A stretch of 64,000 nucleotides of DNA from Lethocerus indicus (taxonomy: Eukaryota; Arthropoda; Insecta; Hemiptera; Belostomatidae), in contig JACDQD010000003.1 in the NCBI GenBank assembly GCA_019843655.1, forward strand, positions 34,398,224-34,462,223. Direction: 5' to 3'. Of the stretch, positions 1 to 11,607 are shown piece by piece; positions within the stretch are counted from its first letter, which is position 1; the number at the start of each line of letters is the position of its first letter. The notes under the pieces were generated by a model that worked only from the letters and a program-made list of their open reading frames with translations, was not told the origin of the DNA and did not search any database. The translations under genes and the position numbers were made by a program.

Positions 1-205
1 ACCCATGTCCCGAAAATAAATGTAAAACGTCTGCGAGTGAAGCTCGACAATTTTTTATTCGAATTCCTATCTAGTAGCGTCTTAGGATGAAAAACATTGA
101 TTGCATAGACGCGAGATTGGATAAACAGTTTCTTTTCTAGAAGGTTGGAATGGATTGTTGTTAAGAACAAGAACAAAGAAAGAATAATCAACGAAAGTTT
201 AAAAT

Positions 206-476
206 ACCTGTTTTGTGGTCTGCGAGGGGTTGGAATACCGTAGGTTTGGTGGTGTTTCTGTCTCCTCTCGCCGGTACGGTCTTTCGCTAGACCGGTTTCG
301 GCCGATCGCCATCTCCAGTAACTGACAAACACCGCAGTACAAGTGACCGCAGTACAGTGAGGATGCCCGAAAAACATAACACCGCTACTGAAGGTGGGGC
401 GAGCAGCCGAAAACCGGTCTAGCAAAAGACCGAACCGGCGCGACAGGAGACAGAAACACCGCAAACCTACAATAAT
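206..476. mobile_element. Family-A fold-back element, copy 1
   Basis: Left arm begins ACCTGTTTTGTGGTCTGCGA and runs through GGTCTTTCGCTAGACCGG to CATCTCCAGTA; the right arm (from 365) is its reverse complement, ending ...GAGACAGAAACACCGCAAACC. The right terminus is lost. Further right-arm pieces lie at 566-664 and 1165-1315. Confidence 0.75.
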
Positions 477-565
477 CAACCGAAACGTCGAACCGTGTAC
501 AGGACAATACCGGACAACTATCACAGTACAAGTGAAAGTGCAATTAGCGTGCCCCACACGTGTGT

Positions 566-664
566 CCCACGTGCCAAAGTGCACTAACACCGCTACTGGA
601 GATGGCGGGCGGCCAAAGCTGTCTGGCGAAAGACCGAACCGTCGAGAGGGGAGACAGAAAAATC
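566..664. mobile_element. Family-A right-arm fragment
   Basis: GCTACTGGAGATGGCGGGCGGCC ... GGCGAAAGACCGAACCG: right arm only, no terminus. Confidence 0.65.
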
Positions 665-1164
665 TACTGAATTGAACAACGTGTCCTGGCCTTCGATGTC
701 TCGGTACGAAAAGAAAAACCCTCGTATTTTTTCGCGCTCTTCCCCAAATGAAAAATTACACTTCAAGACGCGCATATCCATATCGAAGGTTGGAATATGG
801 TGGCGGTCGTTAACGGACTTTTCGAAATTTTCGAACGTTTTCGGATGGCAATGGATGACGGGTGAATCGTCCCCCTCCCCCCCCCATCCCAATAGGGGGT
901 AATTCGCCCTCGAAGGGCTCGTAGTGAAATTGCAGCACTTTCTTAATGCAGCGCTAAAAGCATTTTCCAACCTCTGGGCGCGACCCCATCGAAAAATCGA
1001 AAAAGCCTTCCCGATTATTATTTTTTACCTCCCCCTCACCCCCCCCCCCCCCAAGACCCTAAACTCTTAAACCGGCGTTCGATTTAACGCCCATTCAGCG
1101 CTTTCGCGAAAAGTCATCGGGTCCAGAAACGAAATTGTAAAATGCGGGAACGGTTTGAGAGGAA

Positions 1165-1315
1165 TACCTGTTTCGTGTGGGTCCGCTAGGGGTTGTGGAA
1201 TAACGGAGATTTTCCAACACGGTGCCAAAGTGATTGACAGCGCTACTGAAGATGGCGAGCGGCCGAGACCGGTCTGGCGAAAGACCGAACCGGCACGAGA
1301 GGGAGACAGAAGACG
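1165..1315. mobile_element. Family-A element, internally deleted
   Basis: A degenerate left terminus (ACCTGTTTCGTGTGGG) is followed directly by a right arm (GCTACTGAAGATGGCGAGCGGCC). Confidence 0.65.
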
Positions 1316-1395
1316 TCTATTTCGTATTTTAACAACCGCAGAAGATTAAACGCGTACCGATATTATAATTAATCTTAATAATACTATAATAAAAT

Positions 1396-2035
1396 CGTTG
1401 AAAGTTAGAATGTATTTTATTTTATAATTTTAAATTTTTTTCAAAAGCTCCAATTCGGAATTGGCTTAATTTAATTACTACCTTCGTAACCTCCGATTTT
1501 TCATTTAGTTCCTCGCGTTAATCTTTATTAAGGGATAAAACACAGGATATCATCTAAATAGATTTGCTACAGCGATTGATTCTGTTTTCGGTATATCTTC
1601 AGAAAAAATTACTTCACAGATATCTGTGTTTTGTATCAGGTGTACCCAAAAGTAATCGACAATTTGATAAGATGTATTTTGGTCTTGAGGAGTTCCTCAA
1701 GAGGGGGGAATCGAAAATTTGCCGGAAAAGTGGCCGGAGAGTTGTTGATAATATCGGTGAATATATAGTAGATTAATAATTAATGTTTCTTTTTTAGCAA
1801 AATAAAATGAATTCCAAAGTCAAAATGTTGATTACTTTTGGGTACCCCTAATATTTTAGCTGCCGCGGTCCAATAGTGTCAATCGTTGAATAAAATTAGC
1901 GCGCATTTTATTCGATAATTTTAAATTGTTTTTCAAAGATTTCAAATATTCGGATTCGGCATTTTCTCAATTCAATACTACTTTCGTAAGCTTCGATGTT
2001 TCATTTCATTTCCCGTGTTAATCGTTAATTTTTTT
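1396..2035 (+). repeat. Diverged direct duplication of about 150 bp
   Basis: 1396-1535 and 1883-2035 share a long diverged match (ATTTTATTTTATAATTTTAAATT..., CTACCTTCGTAACCTCCGAT versus CTACTTTCGTAAGCTTCGAT, GTTAATC). The family-B insertion at 1638-1851 lies between them. Confidence 0.5.
1638..1851 (+). mobile_element. Family-B mariner-derived miniature element, copy 1
   Basis: About 213 bp with inverted ends GGTGTACCCAAAAGTAATCGAC and the complement GATTACTTTTGGGTACCCC. The interior reads as the C-terminal end of a mariner transposase ([10 protein letters not shown], then ENLPEKW and [15 protein letters not shown] in shifted frames). Non-autonomous. Confidence 0.8.
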
Positions 2036-2541
2036 TTAATTAAATATACGGAGAATATCGTAGAAATGCGTGGCGGGCCGCGGGCTTTCCTACAATTATA
2101 TGCACGAATATATCCGCCCTTTGACTTAAATTTTTTCCAAGTCCGTACGATAAAAGTACAACAGAAATAGGCCCAAAGTTCGGCCGAAAGTTTGATCTTA
2201 TTTCAGGGCAATCACTTCCTTCTGCGCTTATTACCTTCGACATGCCCTTTATTAGAAGACCCTACTTCTGTTGAACCGATAAGAGGGAATAGAATCGAAG
2301 TTATGCAGAGGGCGGAAGAGACATTTCTCCCCGATTAGGAGGGATTTTCTCCCTGTAAAGAGCTTACCCGTTCGCAGGAAGTTAACAAAATGAAAGGGGA
2401 CTTAAGGCCGGGAGGAACAGGTTGTAAGTTGGAGCGGTGGGACCAATTTAATTCGAAACCAATCCCATTCTCCAATCTGGACAGGACCAATATTGAAATC
2501 GTATCGGGTTTATAAATCTGTCAATTACGAATATTGTAAGA

Positions 2542-2751
2542 AGGTGTACCCGAAAGTAATCAGCAATTTGATAAGATGTATTTCGGTCTTGAGGAGTTCT
2601 TCAAGGGGAATCGAAAATTTTCCGGAAAAGTGGCCGGAGAGTTCTCTATAATATCGGTGAATATATAGTAGATTAATAATTAAAGTTTCTTTTTTAGCAA
2701 AATAAAATGAATTCCAAAGTCAAAATGATGATTACTTTTGGGTACCCCTAA
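2542..2751 (+). mobile_element. Family-B mariner-derived element, copy 2
   Basis: Same ends and interior as the copy at 1638, same orientation, with small indels in the transposase remnant. Confidence 0.8.
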
Positions 2752-3110
2752 TAGATAAGGAAAATAACAAACCCGCCCCACTATGTCGCCGACCTCACCC
2801 TGTGTACAGAACTTGAAGTCATACTACTAAGACTACTTGACAATAGATCGAAATTAGGTTCAAACAATAAATTATTACTGGATAAAATTCAAATTTTACA
2901 GTCGAAAATATCGAGGAAATCAATGATTACTTTTGGGTACCCTAATATATTCTTTGTTATAAGTACAATTGATATTGACGATAAAGACAATGGTTTTATG
3001 TCGTAGTGGAAACGCCCACAGTTCTATACATCGTATGTCTATGCCGGTTTCAGTACGGCTTTTTATGTTTTTAATTGTCTCTCGACAGTCCAAATTTAGG
3101 ATCTGAGTAG

Positions 3111-3306
3111 GGTGTACCCAAAAATTCATTTTATTTTGCTAAAAAAGAAACTTTAATTATTAATCTACTATATATATTCACCGATATTATCGACAACTCT
3201 CCGCCGCCACTTTTCCGGCAAATTTTCGATTCCCCTCTCTTGAAGAACTCCTCCTCAAGACCGAAATACATCTTATCAAATTGTCGATTACTTTCGGTTA
3301 CACCTA
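3111..3306 (-). mobile_element. Family-B mariner-derived element, copy 3 (inverted)
   Basis: Reverse orientation; starts GGTGTACCCAAAAATTCATTTT, having lost part of the terminal repeat, and ends TCGATTACTTTCGGTTACACC. A further isolated terminus lies at 2918-2946. Confidence 0.75.
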
Positions 3307-4429
3307 AATAAATTCCTTTTGAGTCAATCTCCGGACACAAATTCCGCCTGAACCCACTGAAATCGTCGCGTACGGAGGAAAATGGTGTTTTTTCTGGTGT
3401 TTCGAATACACTATATATAGATCGGGCCGAACGAAAGCTCCAATCAGAAAGTCAACGAAAGCTTTTCACGTCGGGTTTTCCACTACGGCCGACGGAGCGT
3501 ATCGAGTGGACCTTTCGCGAGAGTAACGCTTTTTACGTATACGCGCCCGGTCATAAATGTATTTTAAGGTTCGGAAGTGCACGCACCGTGTATATATATA
3601 TATATATACATATACATTTAAGGGGTTTAGTGGTGGCGAGGAAATGGGATATGCGTGTAGTAGGGGGGTGAAGGGGGGGGGGCCCCGGTCGTATATCACA
3701 GCCAACAGGTGCTCCCCCCCCAAAAACCTGTTGACTACTACAATCCACTTCTCACTGCCCCACTTCAAAGCAAAAAAAAAATATATATATATATAATGAC
3801 CAGTTCCTTCTGACTTTTCAGTATTTTCGAATACAGTTGATATATTGAGTTAATCGAGATTTCGATTAATAAAATTGGGTCCGTGAAATTGGCGTTGAGT
3901 TATTCCCAAGTTTCGATACACAATTCAATTTCGAATTTGAATCTTTTGCCCGACCAAAGTAGAATTAGACTGGAATACATAGAGTTTATTTATTCGATGG
4001 ACATTTTTCCCAAACTGCAGAGATTGATTTCACAGAGACCGCAATCCACAAAGGTAAAAGTGGGGAGACTGAGTTTTGAACTAGATAAAAGTTTTGCCCC
4101 TTTAATCGGCTCAGTGAAATGATTTCCGCCTTGAAATTGCGCGATGAGTTCAATCAATTTATCGAAATAAACGTTAATTTAAATCAATAATATATCGGAC
4201 ATTGATTACAATATCAGAAGCGTTTCAGTATCGCGTCCTATATTCAACCCTTTGGGGAAGAGAAATATTAACAGATACGAATATTTTCTATTGTGTACAA
4301 TTACAAATATTCTGGATGCTTCGTGTAAATGCAGCACCCGATAAATCCGGATGAATAATAACGAATTTTCAGTCTCACAGTCGTATATTTACCCCTCGTA
4401 AGTGCGAATTGTCCACCGCGCGATTTCTC

Positions 4430-4572
4430 GTGTCTCGCCGGCGTCGGTCTTTTGCTAGACCGGTTTCTGTCTAATACAAGTGGCACAGTGCAGTGAGGAT
4501 GGCGCACAAAAAAAAACGTCCGAAGTGACTGAACACCGCTACTGAAGACCGGTCTAGCGAAAGACCAGGAGA
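4430..4572. mobile_element. Family-A element, small
   Basis: GGTCTTTTGCTAGACCGG and its complement CCGGTCTAGCGAAAGACC flank a short middle containing CAGTGCAGTGAGGATG. Confidence 0.65.
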
Positions 4573-4687
4573 TATTCAGTGAAATAATAGCGACGAATTT
4601 ACAACGCTCTGCCGAACCCTACCCTCTACCGTAATATAGATCAAATTCAAAATAAATCTATTGAATAAATAAAATGTTCTATTTCAG

Positions 4688-7600
4688 GCGCTTTCCTCGT
4701 CCCCTACTGCATAATGTTGTTCGTCGGCGGCATACCTCTGTTCTACATGGAATTGGCGCTTGGACAGTTCCACAGGAAGGGGGCCATCACCTGTTGGGGT
4801 AGAATCGTACCCCTCCTCAAAGGTATTTTCAGATATAGATTCGGATATAATTATTTAGATATACTCCGGCTGTTCAATGATAAAAACCCGTCAGTATATA
4901 ACACTCGGAATAGTGTACCGTCAAGAGAACCCGTCAATTCGCCGAAGCATAATTTAATACGGCCGTTGAAGTAGCTTGTAAAATTTAAAAAAGAAACGTC
5001 CCGCGAAGTGTAACACAAATAATAATCAATATACCGTAGATATAGTGTTCTTATCTGTCCGGTTAGGCCACTCGCTATCTTCAGCAGTGGTATGTCACTT
5101 CGCTTTGAATAATTATACCGTTTAAACAATCTTCTATTAGAAAGTTCAAACGTCCTCAAACAACACACCGATTGAACAGTCAACAGAAAAGAAACTTTAA
5201 TTATTAATCTACTATATATTCACCGATATTATCGACAACTCTCCGGCCACTTTTCCGGCAAATTTTCGATTCCCCTCTTGAAGAACTCCTCAAGACCGAA
5301 ATACATCTTATCAAATTGTCGATTACTTTTGGGTACACCTAATACAAGCTAATAAGTTAATATTGCTATTAGTTTGTAACGTAAAACCGCCTAATATGTG
5401 AAAGAACAAATGCCCTCCCGTTAAATGGAAAGTGTCAAATTTTAACCATATCAATATAGCACTAGTGCGCCAGACTGTGATAGTGATCAGAGAAAGATTT
5501 TCCACGGCACTCTTACTCTACATTGCACATAACCAATTGTTTGTTGTTACCCTCAATTGGTTTTAAAATTTCAATATGAAACCGCCTAATGTGTGAAAGA
5601 ACAAGTGCGCCCGCTGTCTGCCGTCCTCAAGAAAATCCCCCTCAACAGCCCCAGAAAAATAACACGGTCCGATCATAATAATCCTTTACTTTACCCTCCC
5701 TCGACGGGGCAGTGAAGTCCGTGAAGGAACCCCCATAGGGGTTGGCCGTAAACCGCGTCGGAGGAGGTTTAAGCGCCGCAAAGCCCGCAGAGGACAAGGG
5801 GCCGTATATCCCTGAGCCGGGGGGTTAGGAGGCGATGGGTTAGTCCATAATTCAGTGGTTGCAGGTGCCTACCGGAGATTTAGCTCTTACCACAAGGCTT
5901 AGCCAGTGTCCACGCTCCGAAGACTTTTCTAATAGACTCCTTTTTTTGCACCCCTTCGGCGGGGCTGCTGAATCATGAAGTTGAAAAATCTCCAAACCGA
6001 GATTTTACAGTTCGACTGGGGGGGTGGAAAAATGTTGGGCTTGGACATTTTTTTTGTCCGGTACATAGCATAGGAGAAGACATAATCGAGCAGTCAGTCC
6101 CAAAGGGTGTCCCGAAATTGACGCAAGATTTGAATCGAACTGTGGCTGCCAAACTTTCATTATTTTTGAAATATTGTTCAACAACGAAAACGCGTTGTTC
6201 TATCGTGTAACGCCCCATTTGCACTGACCCTAAACTATCGGCTGTCGAACGGTTTTTTTCTAATAGGGTTGCCCAACTTTACTGCAAGAATTGTGGCAAA
6301 TTCAAATCTCGCGTTAATTTTGGGACACCCTATACTTCTATAACCCTTCTAGATTTTCTCTAACGACAACAGATAAACAGAAAGGGCTCGTGTCGTTTTA
6401 TAATATTCACTGTCGCTTTGTTCGCTCTTTGCCCCTTAATTAAACAAAAAATTTGAAATAAAACGTCAAATAAATGTCTACTTATTCCCTCTTAGAATGT
6501 ATAACTAATCATTAGAAATGTACATTTATGAACGTAACCGTTTCAAAAATTCATTAATTTCGATGCCCACAATACCGTATCAATGCGTACAATATACGGT
6601 TTATATTGCGATAGTGAAAAATCTATTTTCTTTTAAACGATTCACTGGACAGCGATATCGAATCCGATTCGGTTTTCGGCACTCCCTCACTCGGATTAAA
6701 TAATAAAAGTCGTCATAATAGAAAATAGAGGGGGGCCCCAAAATCAACGATTAAGATTTGAATTTGCCACCGTTCTTGCGGTAAAGTCGGGCAACCCTAT
6801 TTAAAAAAAACCCCCATTCGACAGCCGATAGTTAGGGGTAGTACAAATGGAGAGCGTTACACGATAGAACAACGCGTTTTCATTGTTGAACAATATTTCA
6901 GAAAATAATGAAAGTTCGGCGGCCACAGTCGGAACAATGATTTAACTTCGTCAACTGTGAAGGGAGTAATTGAAAAATTCGGTTAATTGATGCTTAACAG
7001 ACTGGTCGTCCAAAAACAAGCCCTTGAAATGTCAATATCGAAATCATTTTTAGCGATGAAGCACATTTTCACCTCGACGGTGACGACTCCATTTGTACTA
7101 CCTACTAAATGTGCTTCATCGCTAAAAATGATTTCGATATTGACATTTCAAGGGCTTGTTTTTGGACGACCAGTCTGTTAAGCATCAATTACCCGAATTT
7201 TTCAATTACTCCCTTCACAGTTGACGTTGAAGTTGAATCACTGTTCCGACTGTGGCCGCCGAACTTTCATTATTTTCTGAAATATTGTCACAACAATGAA
7301 AACGCGTTGTTCTATCGTGTAACGCTCTCCATTTGTACTGACCCTAAACTATCGGCTGTCGAATGGGGTTTTTTTTTTTTTTTTTTTAAATAGGGTTGCC
7401 CTTACTTTACTGCAAGAATTGTGGCAAATTCAAATCTCGCTTTAATTTTGGGACACCCTTTATATAAAAATTCCGAATGGAAGAGCGGCGAGGAGGGGGA
7501 ATAATCGAATAGAGCCGGGGGGGGGTGGGGGGGGGGTGAATCGGAATTTAAAAGCCGGAAATGAAATTTGACCGAAAAGGAGAGAGGGAAAAAAAAAAAT

Positions 7601-10600
7601 TGAAAGTGAAATCATCTCCGGTCTATTGGGTTAGGCCGAGATGGGTTATTTAAATGGGCGGGGGCCGAGATAGGCCCCTCTATCTGCCGCTAATTAGCCA
7701 GCGAGCCGGCCCCAGTCAAAAGCAATTTGCCCATACAATATGGCCCTCCGTTAACTCACTCATCCGCCCCCTTACTTAAGCAACAACCCCCCCGCCCGCC
7801 CCGGCAACACCTTCTTCAACGAAGGCTTCAACGGCTATTCCGACTGTCGGTAATCGGTGAAATTTGGAACCGGACGGGCGAATAAATAAATTTTGTCAAT
7901 CGATGTATAAACGTCTTCGAGGCCTGCTTTTTTTCCCCTACTGACAAAAACGGCAGAAAAAAACATAATCTGTTGCCTACAATTATATAACAGTCTCCGT
8001 TTCTCTGGTCCGGTCTATCGCCAGCCCGGTTTCGCCCTTAGGTCGTCTTCAGTAGCGGTGTGTGAGTCACTTCGGCACTGGGGACAGAACAGTGAAGAAC
8101 AAAATATATTGTGTGTACCCAAAAGTAATCGACAATTTGATAAGATGTATTTCGGTCTTGAGGAGTTCCTCAAGGGGAATCGAAAATTTGCCGGAAAAGT
8201 GGCCGGAGAGTTGTCGATAATTTCGGTGAATATATAGTAGATTAATAATTAAAGTATTCTTTTTTAGCAAAATAAAATGAATTCCAAAGTCAAAATGTTG
8301 CTATTACTTTTTGGTACCCCTAATGTATACGACAACCGCCACAGTACAAGTGGAGTAAGTGATGCCTCACGAGTAGCCCATGTGCTACTGAAGGTGGCGA
8401 ACAGCCGAAATGACCAAATCAGCGAGAGGGGAGGCAGGAGGAAGCTTAATTTACGAAAATTGAAAATTTCATACAGTAGACTGCCAAAAGTTCGGGGCTT
8501 CGTTGATTAAGAATAGTGAAATTCTTGCCGACGCAACTAGGACGATTCGGTCTGTGGTGATGATAAGAAAATCGCGGGAAATAGATAAGAAAAAAAGTGG
8601 GGTGCCGGTGGGGGGTGGGGGGCGTTAATGCCGAGGAAGCGTCAAATGTTACTTTAAAAAGCCCCCCCCTCCACCCCCCCCTCGGGGGGGGGAGGTTGAG
8701 GGATTATGTGGGGGTTGGAAATGGGCCTCGTTTCCTGGACCCCGCCGACCTCCCATTACGGCGTTTCCTCCTTTCTTTATCCTGCCGTCCCTTTGACGAC
8801 CTTCCTTCCCCTCAGGGGAGGAGAGCGCTCATTTTCGGCCATCCGAGTACCCCTTTCCTAAACGATTCCGGTCCACCCGATTGTTGGAAGGAGGCGTACC
8901 CACCCCAATTTGGCAATAATTGTGGCGTCTCGAGATTTCAAACCGAGTACTAAGTTGGCCACTCTGTCTTCCTTCTACGTGGGCTAGACATTAAGACGTT
9001 CCGGTAATGGCACCAATAAGCGTAAATATTGATCGTACAATATAAATAAAAAAATAAACTAATTACGCTAACTACTAAAGAAAACATTTCTGAAAGACTT
9101 ATTATAGGTCTTATGCTAGACCGGCTCGGCCACACGCCATCTTCAGTAGCAGTGTGCGTCACTTTGGCACGTGGGATGCTTGTGGGGCTTGCTTTTTAGG
9201 CAATCAAAAAAAGTTTTCGGAATTGAAATTAACTAAAAAACAATAAAAAAAAAAATACGACTATAGAATACTCCCGAACGAGACTTGGCGCTTTGACTAT
9301 CTCTCTTTTAGAATAGGCGCCGTTTCAATGGCGGTACAATTTGCTTATCGGGAAAAACAAATTCATTTCAGAAATGAATTTTCATCGGCACATTTTCAGG
9401 GAAAACTGGGATTTTCTAGTTTAAATTGTTGTTGTAGGCTGTTTGGCCTCCTGCCATTAGGACTTGGGAGATTGACACTCTCCAGTTAATCCCATCTTCC
9501 CGGCAACCTCCCCGCTCCTCCTCTTCTCGCAATTAAGACGGCCGTAAACGACCATTTAATAATGGAGACTAAATGCGTTTTCGGCTTGAAACACTAATTT
9601 AACCGGTTAACCAGGGAACGACCCGGCGTTTTCGCCAAAGCAAAAATTCCGGTTGTACCGAATTAAGCACGGACTGCTTGGGCTTGAAAAATATGGATAC
9701 AGATACGGGTGAAATCCGACCTCCTATTTTTCCCGAAGAGAATCCTTGATTAGAGAAAAAAAAATAATATATAAGAATACAGGGCTAATGACAAATGGTG
9801 GGTAAATCGCGTGAGATTACCTCCAGAGGGTTCGTTCCCCGCCTAGGGACAATCTCGCCCTAATTGCATAGCATTGAATCGTCCTAATAGAGGAATCGGA
9901 AAGAAAAATTTTACCTTAAAGGCTCGTTAATTTTTTGTAATCTCATCCAAGAAACGAGCCCGGTGGGGCAAACGGGAGGGCAGAGTGGGAATAATTGGAA
10001 GCGAAAGCTACCGGTTATTTAAAAAATATATTTTTTTTTCAACGTTAATATTCAGGTTTCGGCCGCTCGTCGTCTTCAGTAGCGGGGCGACTGAGTCACT
10101 TCGGCACACTCTGTCTGGATTGAGGCGAACAGACAAAGCAATACGATAAACGACAAAATCAATTTAACATACCTAACAGCAGTGAATGATCTCGGAGTGG
10201 CTCACACAGTGCTACTGAATCATGGCGAAAAAATATAATTGTCGCCGAATTCTGTGAATGAATAGAGAACCGTTCCTCAGGTATCGGTTACGCCGTGGTG
10301 CTGATAGCGTTCTACGTCGATTTCTACTACAACGTGATAATAGCCTGGGCGCTGAGGTTCTTCTTCGCCTCGTTCACGGACCACCTGCCGTGGACGTCGT
10401 GCGACAACTCGTGGAACACGCCCAAATGCAGACCGGTAAGTCGAAACGATTTTAATAAGTCGTCGAATCGTCGAAGTATGGACCGGGGGGGGGGGCGGAC
10501 GGAGAACAAAAATTGTTTTATAACGTCTCCTGTAATACGGAAATAAAACAAGCCACAATGCTTTGTTTGAGACATGGATGATGACCGCCGTGATGACCCC

Positions 10601-11553
10601 GAAGCAGCTTCTTGGTCAATTGATCGTTAGCGATCTAACGAGCGATCACTCCGGGGGAACTTCCGGTAGGTACGCCTAATACTGCGGGAAGAATTTCCCG
10701 GTTAAATTCCGGTCATTTTTCCCGCATGGGGGGGTCAACTCCACTGGAAGGGTTTACGCCCTTTTACTTCTGGGGTTGTTGTCTTTCTGTCAATTCCTGC
10801 CAGCCGAGCTCCTCCTTCCCACAGTATTAGGCGTTGAGTTAATGGTGATAATTCTTCGTGTATACTTTTTTCGGTCGATCGGGCACTAATGAATATCATA
10901 AAATACGAATTACGGTCAAAATCGTAACATCGTTATTGGTGACACAATTATGCAATAAACATTCGGCAGGTCTTCATAGAATGTTCATAGAAGTCCATTC
11001 TTGTTTAATTTCATACAGGAAATCGTTTCAAGCACTGGCGACAGTATAGGACAGGCCCCGAGCCATGTGTTTTTCTAGTTATACGGCTGGCTGTTATTTT
11101 CATGAAATAATTACACTCGTCTCTCTATTTCACAGTTGGATTTGAACATTTGGTCGGCCGAGAGGAACGAAACGGTTGCGGCGGCCAACATCACCATGTT
11201 GAAGAACACTTCGGTGGCAGCACAAGGTTCGGGCGATGATGATTTCGCGTCGGCCTCGTTCGAATATTTCAAGTAATCTCAAGCGGACGATCGTTTCGTT
11301 GATTTTAAAATATGTTTCGGAAATTCGTAAAATTATTATTTTTTTTTTTTTTACTTTCCAGCCGCGCTATATTGGAGCTGCACAGGAGCGAGGGACTGCA
11401 CGATCTGGGCACGATAAAATGGGACATGGCGCTCTGCCTCCTAGTCGTCTATCTAATATGCTACTTCAGCCTCTGGAAAGGGATATCCACCTGGAAAGGT
11501 GAGGGTGAGAGAGAGAGGGAGAGGGAGAGGGGAGAGGGAGAGAGAGAGAGAGA

Positions 11554-11607
<54 letters not shown>

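Larger units (their letters stand above)
1..4687. other. Repeat-rich upstream part / first intron of DAT
   Basis: No DAT TM1-coding sequence is present, so the first coding exon is further left. Holds family-A and family-B elements (listed separately), a diverged duplication at 1396-2035, and C/G homopolymer runs near 870-900, 1030-1050 and 3660-3725. The single-copy-looking stretches 2040-2540 and 3830-4300 show nothing I can name. Confidence 0.5.
4823..10280 (+). other. DAT intron after the first visible exon, transposon-rich
   Basis: Apart from the listed elements (families A, B, C, E), 7480-7990 and 9380-9990 look single-copy. They contain moderately GC-rich blocks with TAATTA sites and could be regulatory; I see no coding potential. 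Confidence 0.45.

Noticed and set aside
593..970. 125-aa minus-strand ORF
   Set aside because: Overlaps a family-A arm and low-complexity C runs; no family resemblance.
1564..1776. 70-aa ORF ending FLKRG...[11 protein letters not shown]
   Set aside because: A frame-broken mariner transposase remnant in a 213-bp element, not a gene.
5973..6224. 83-aa ORF with [14 protein letters not shown]
   Set aside because: Fragment of a DUF4817-type transposase inside a 225-bp miniature element.
8597..8953. 118-aa ORF in a G/C-rich stretch
   Set aside because: Created by poly-C/G runs; no splice signals or homology, and inside a DAT intron.
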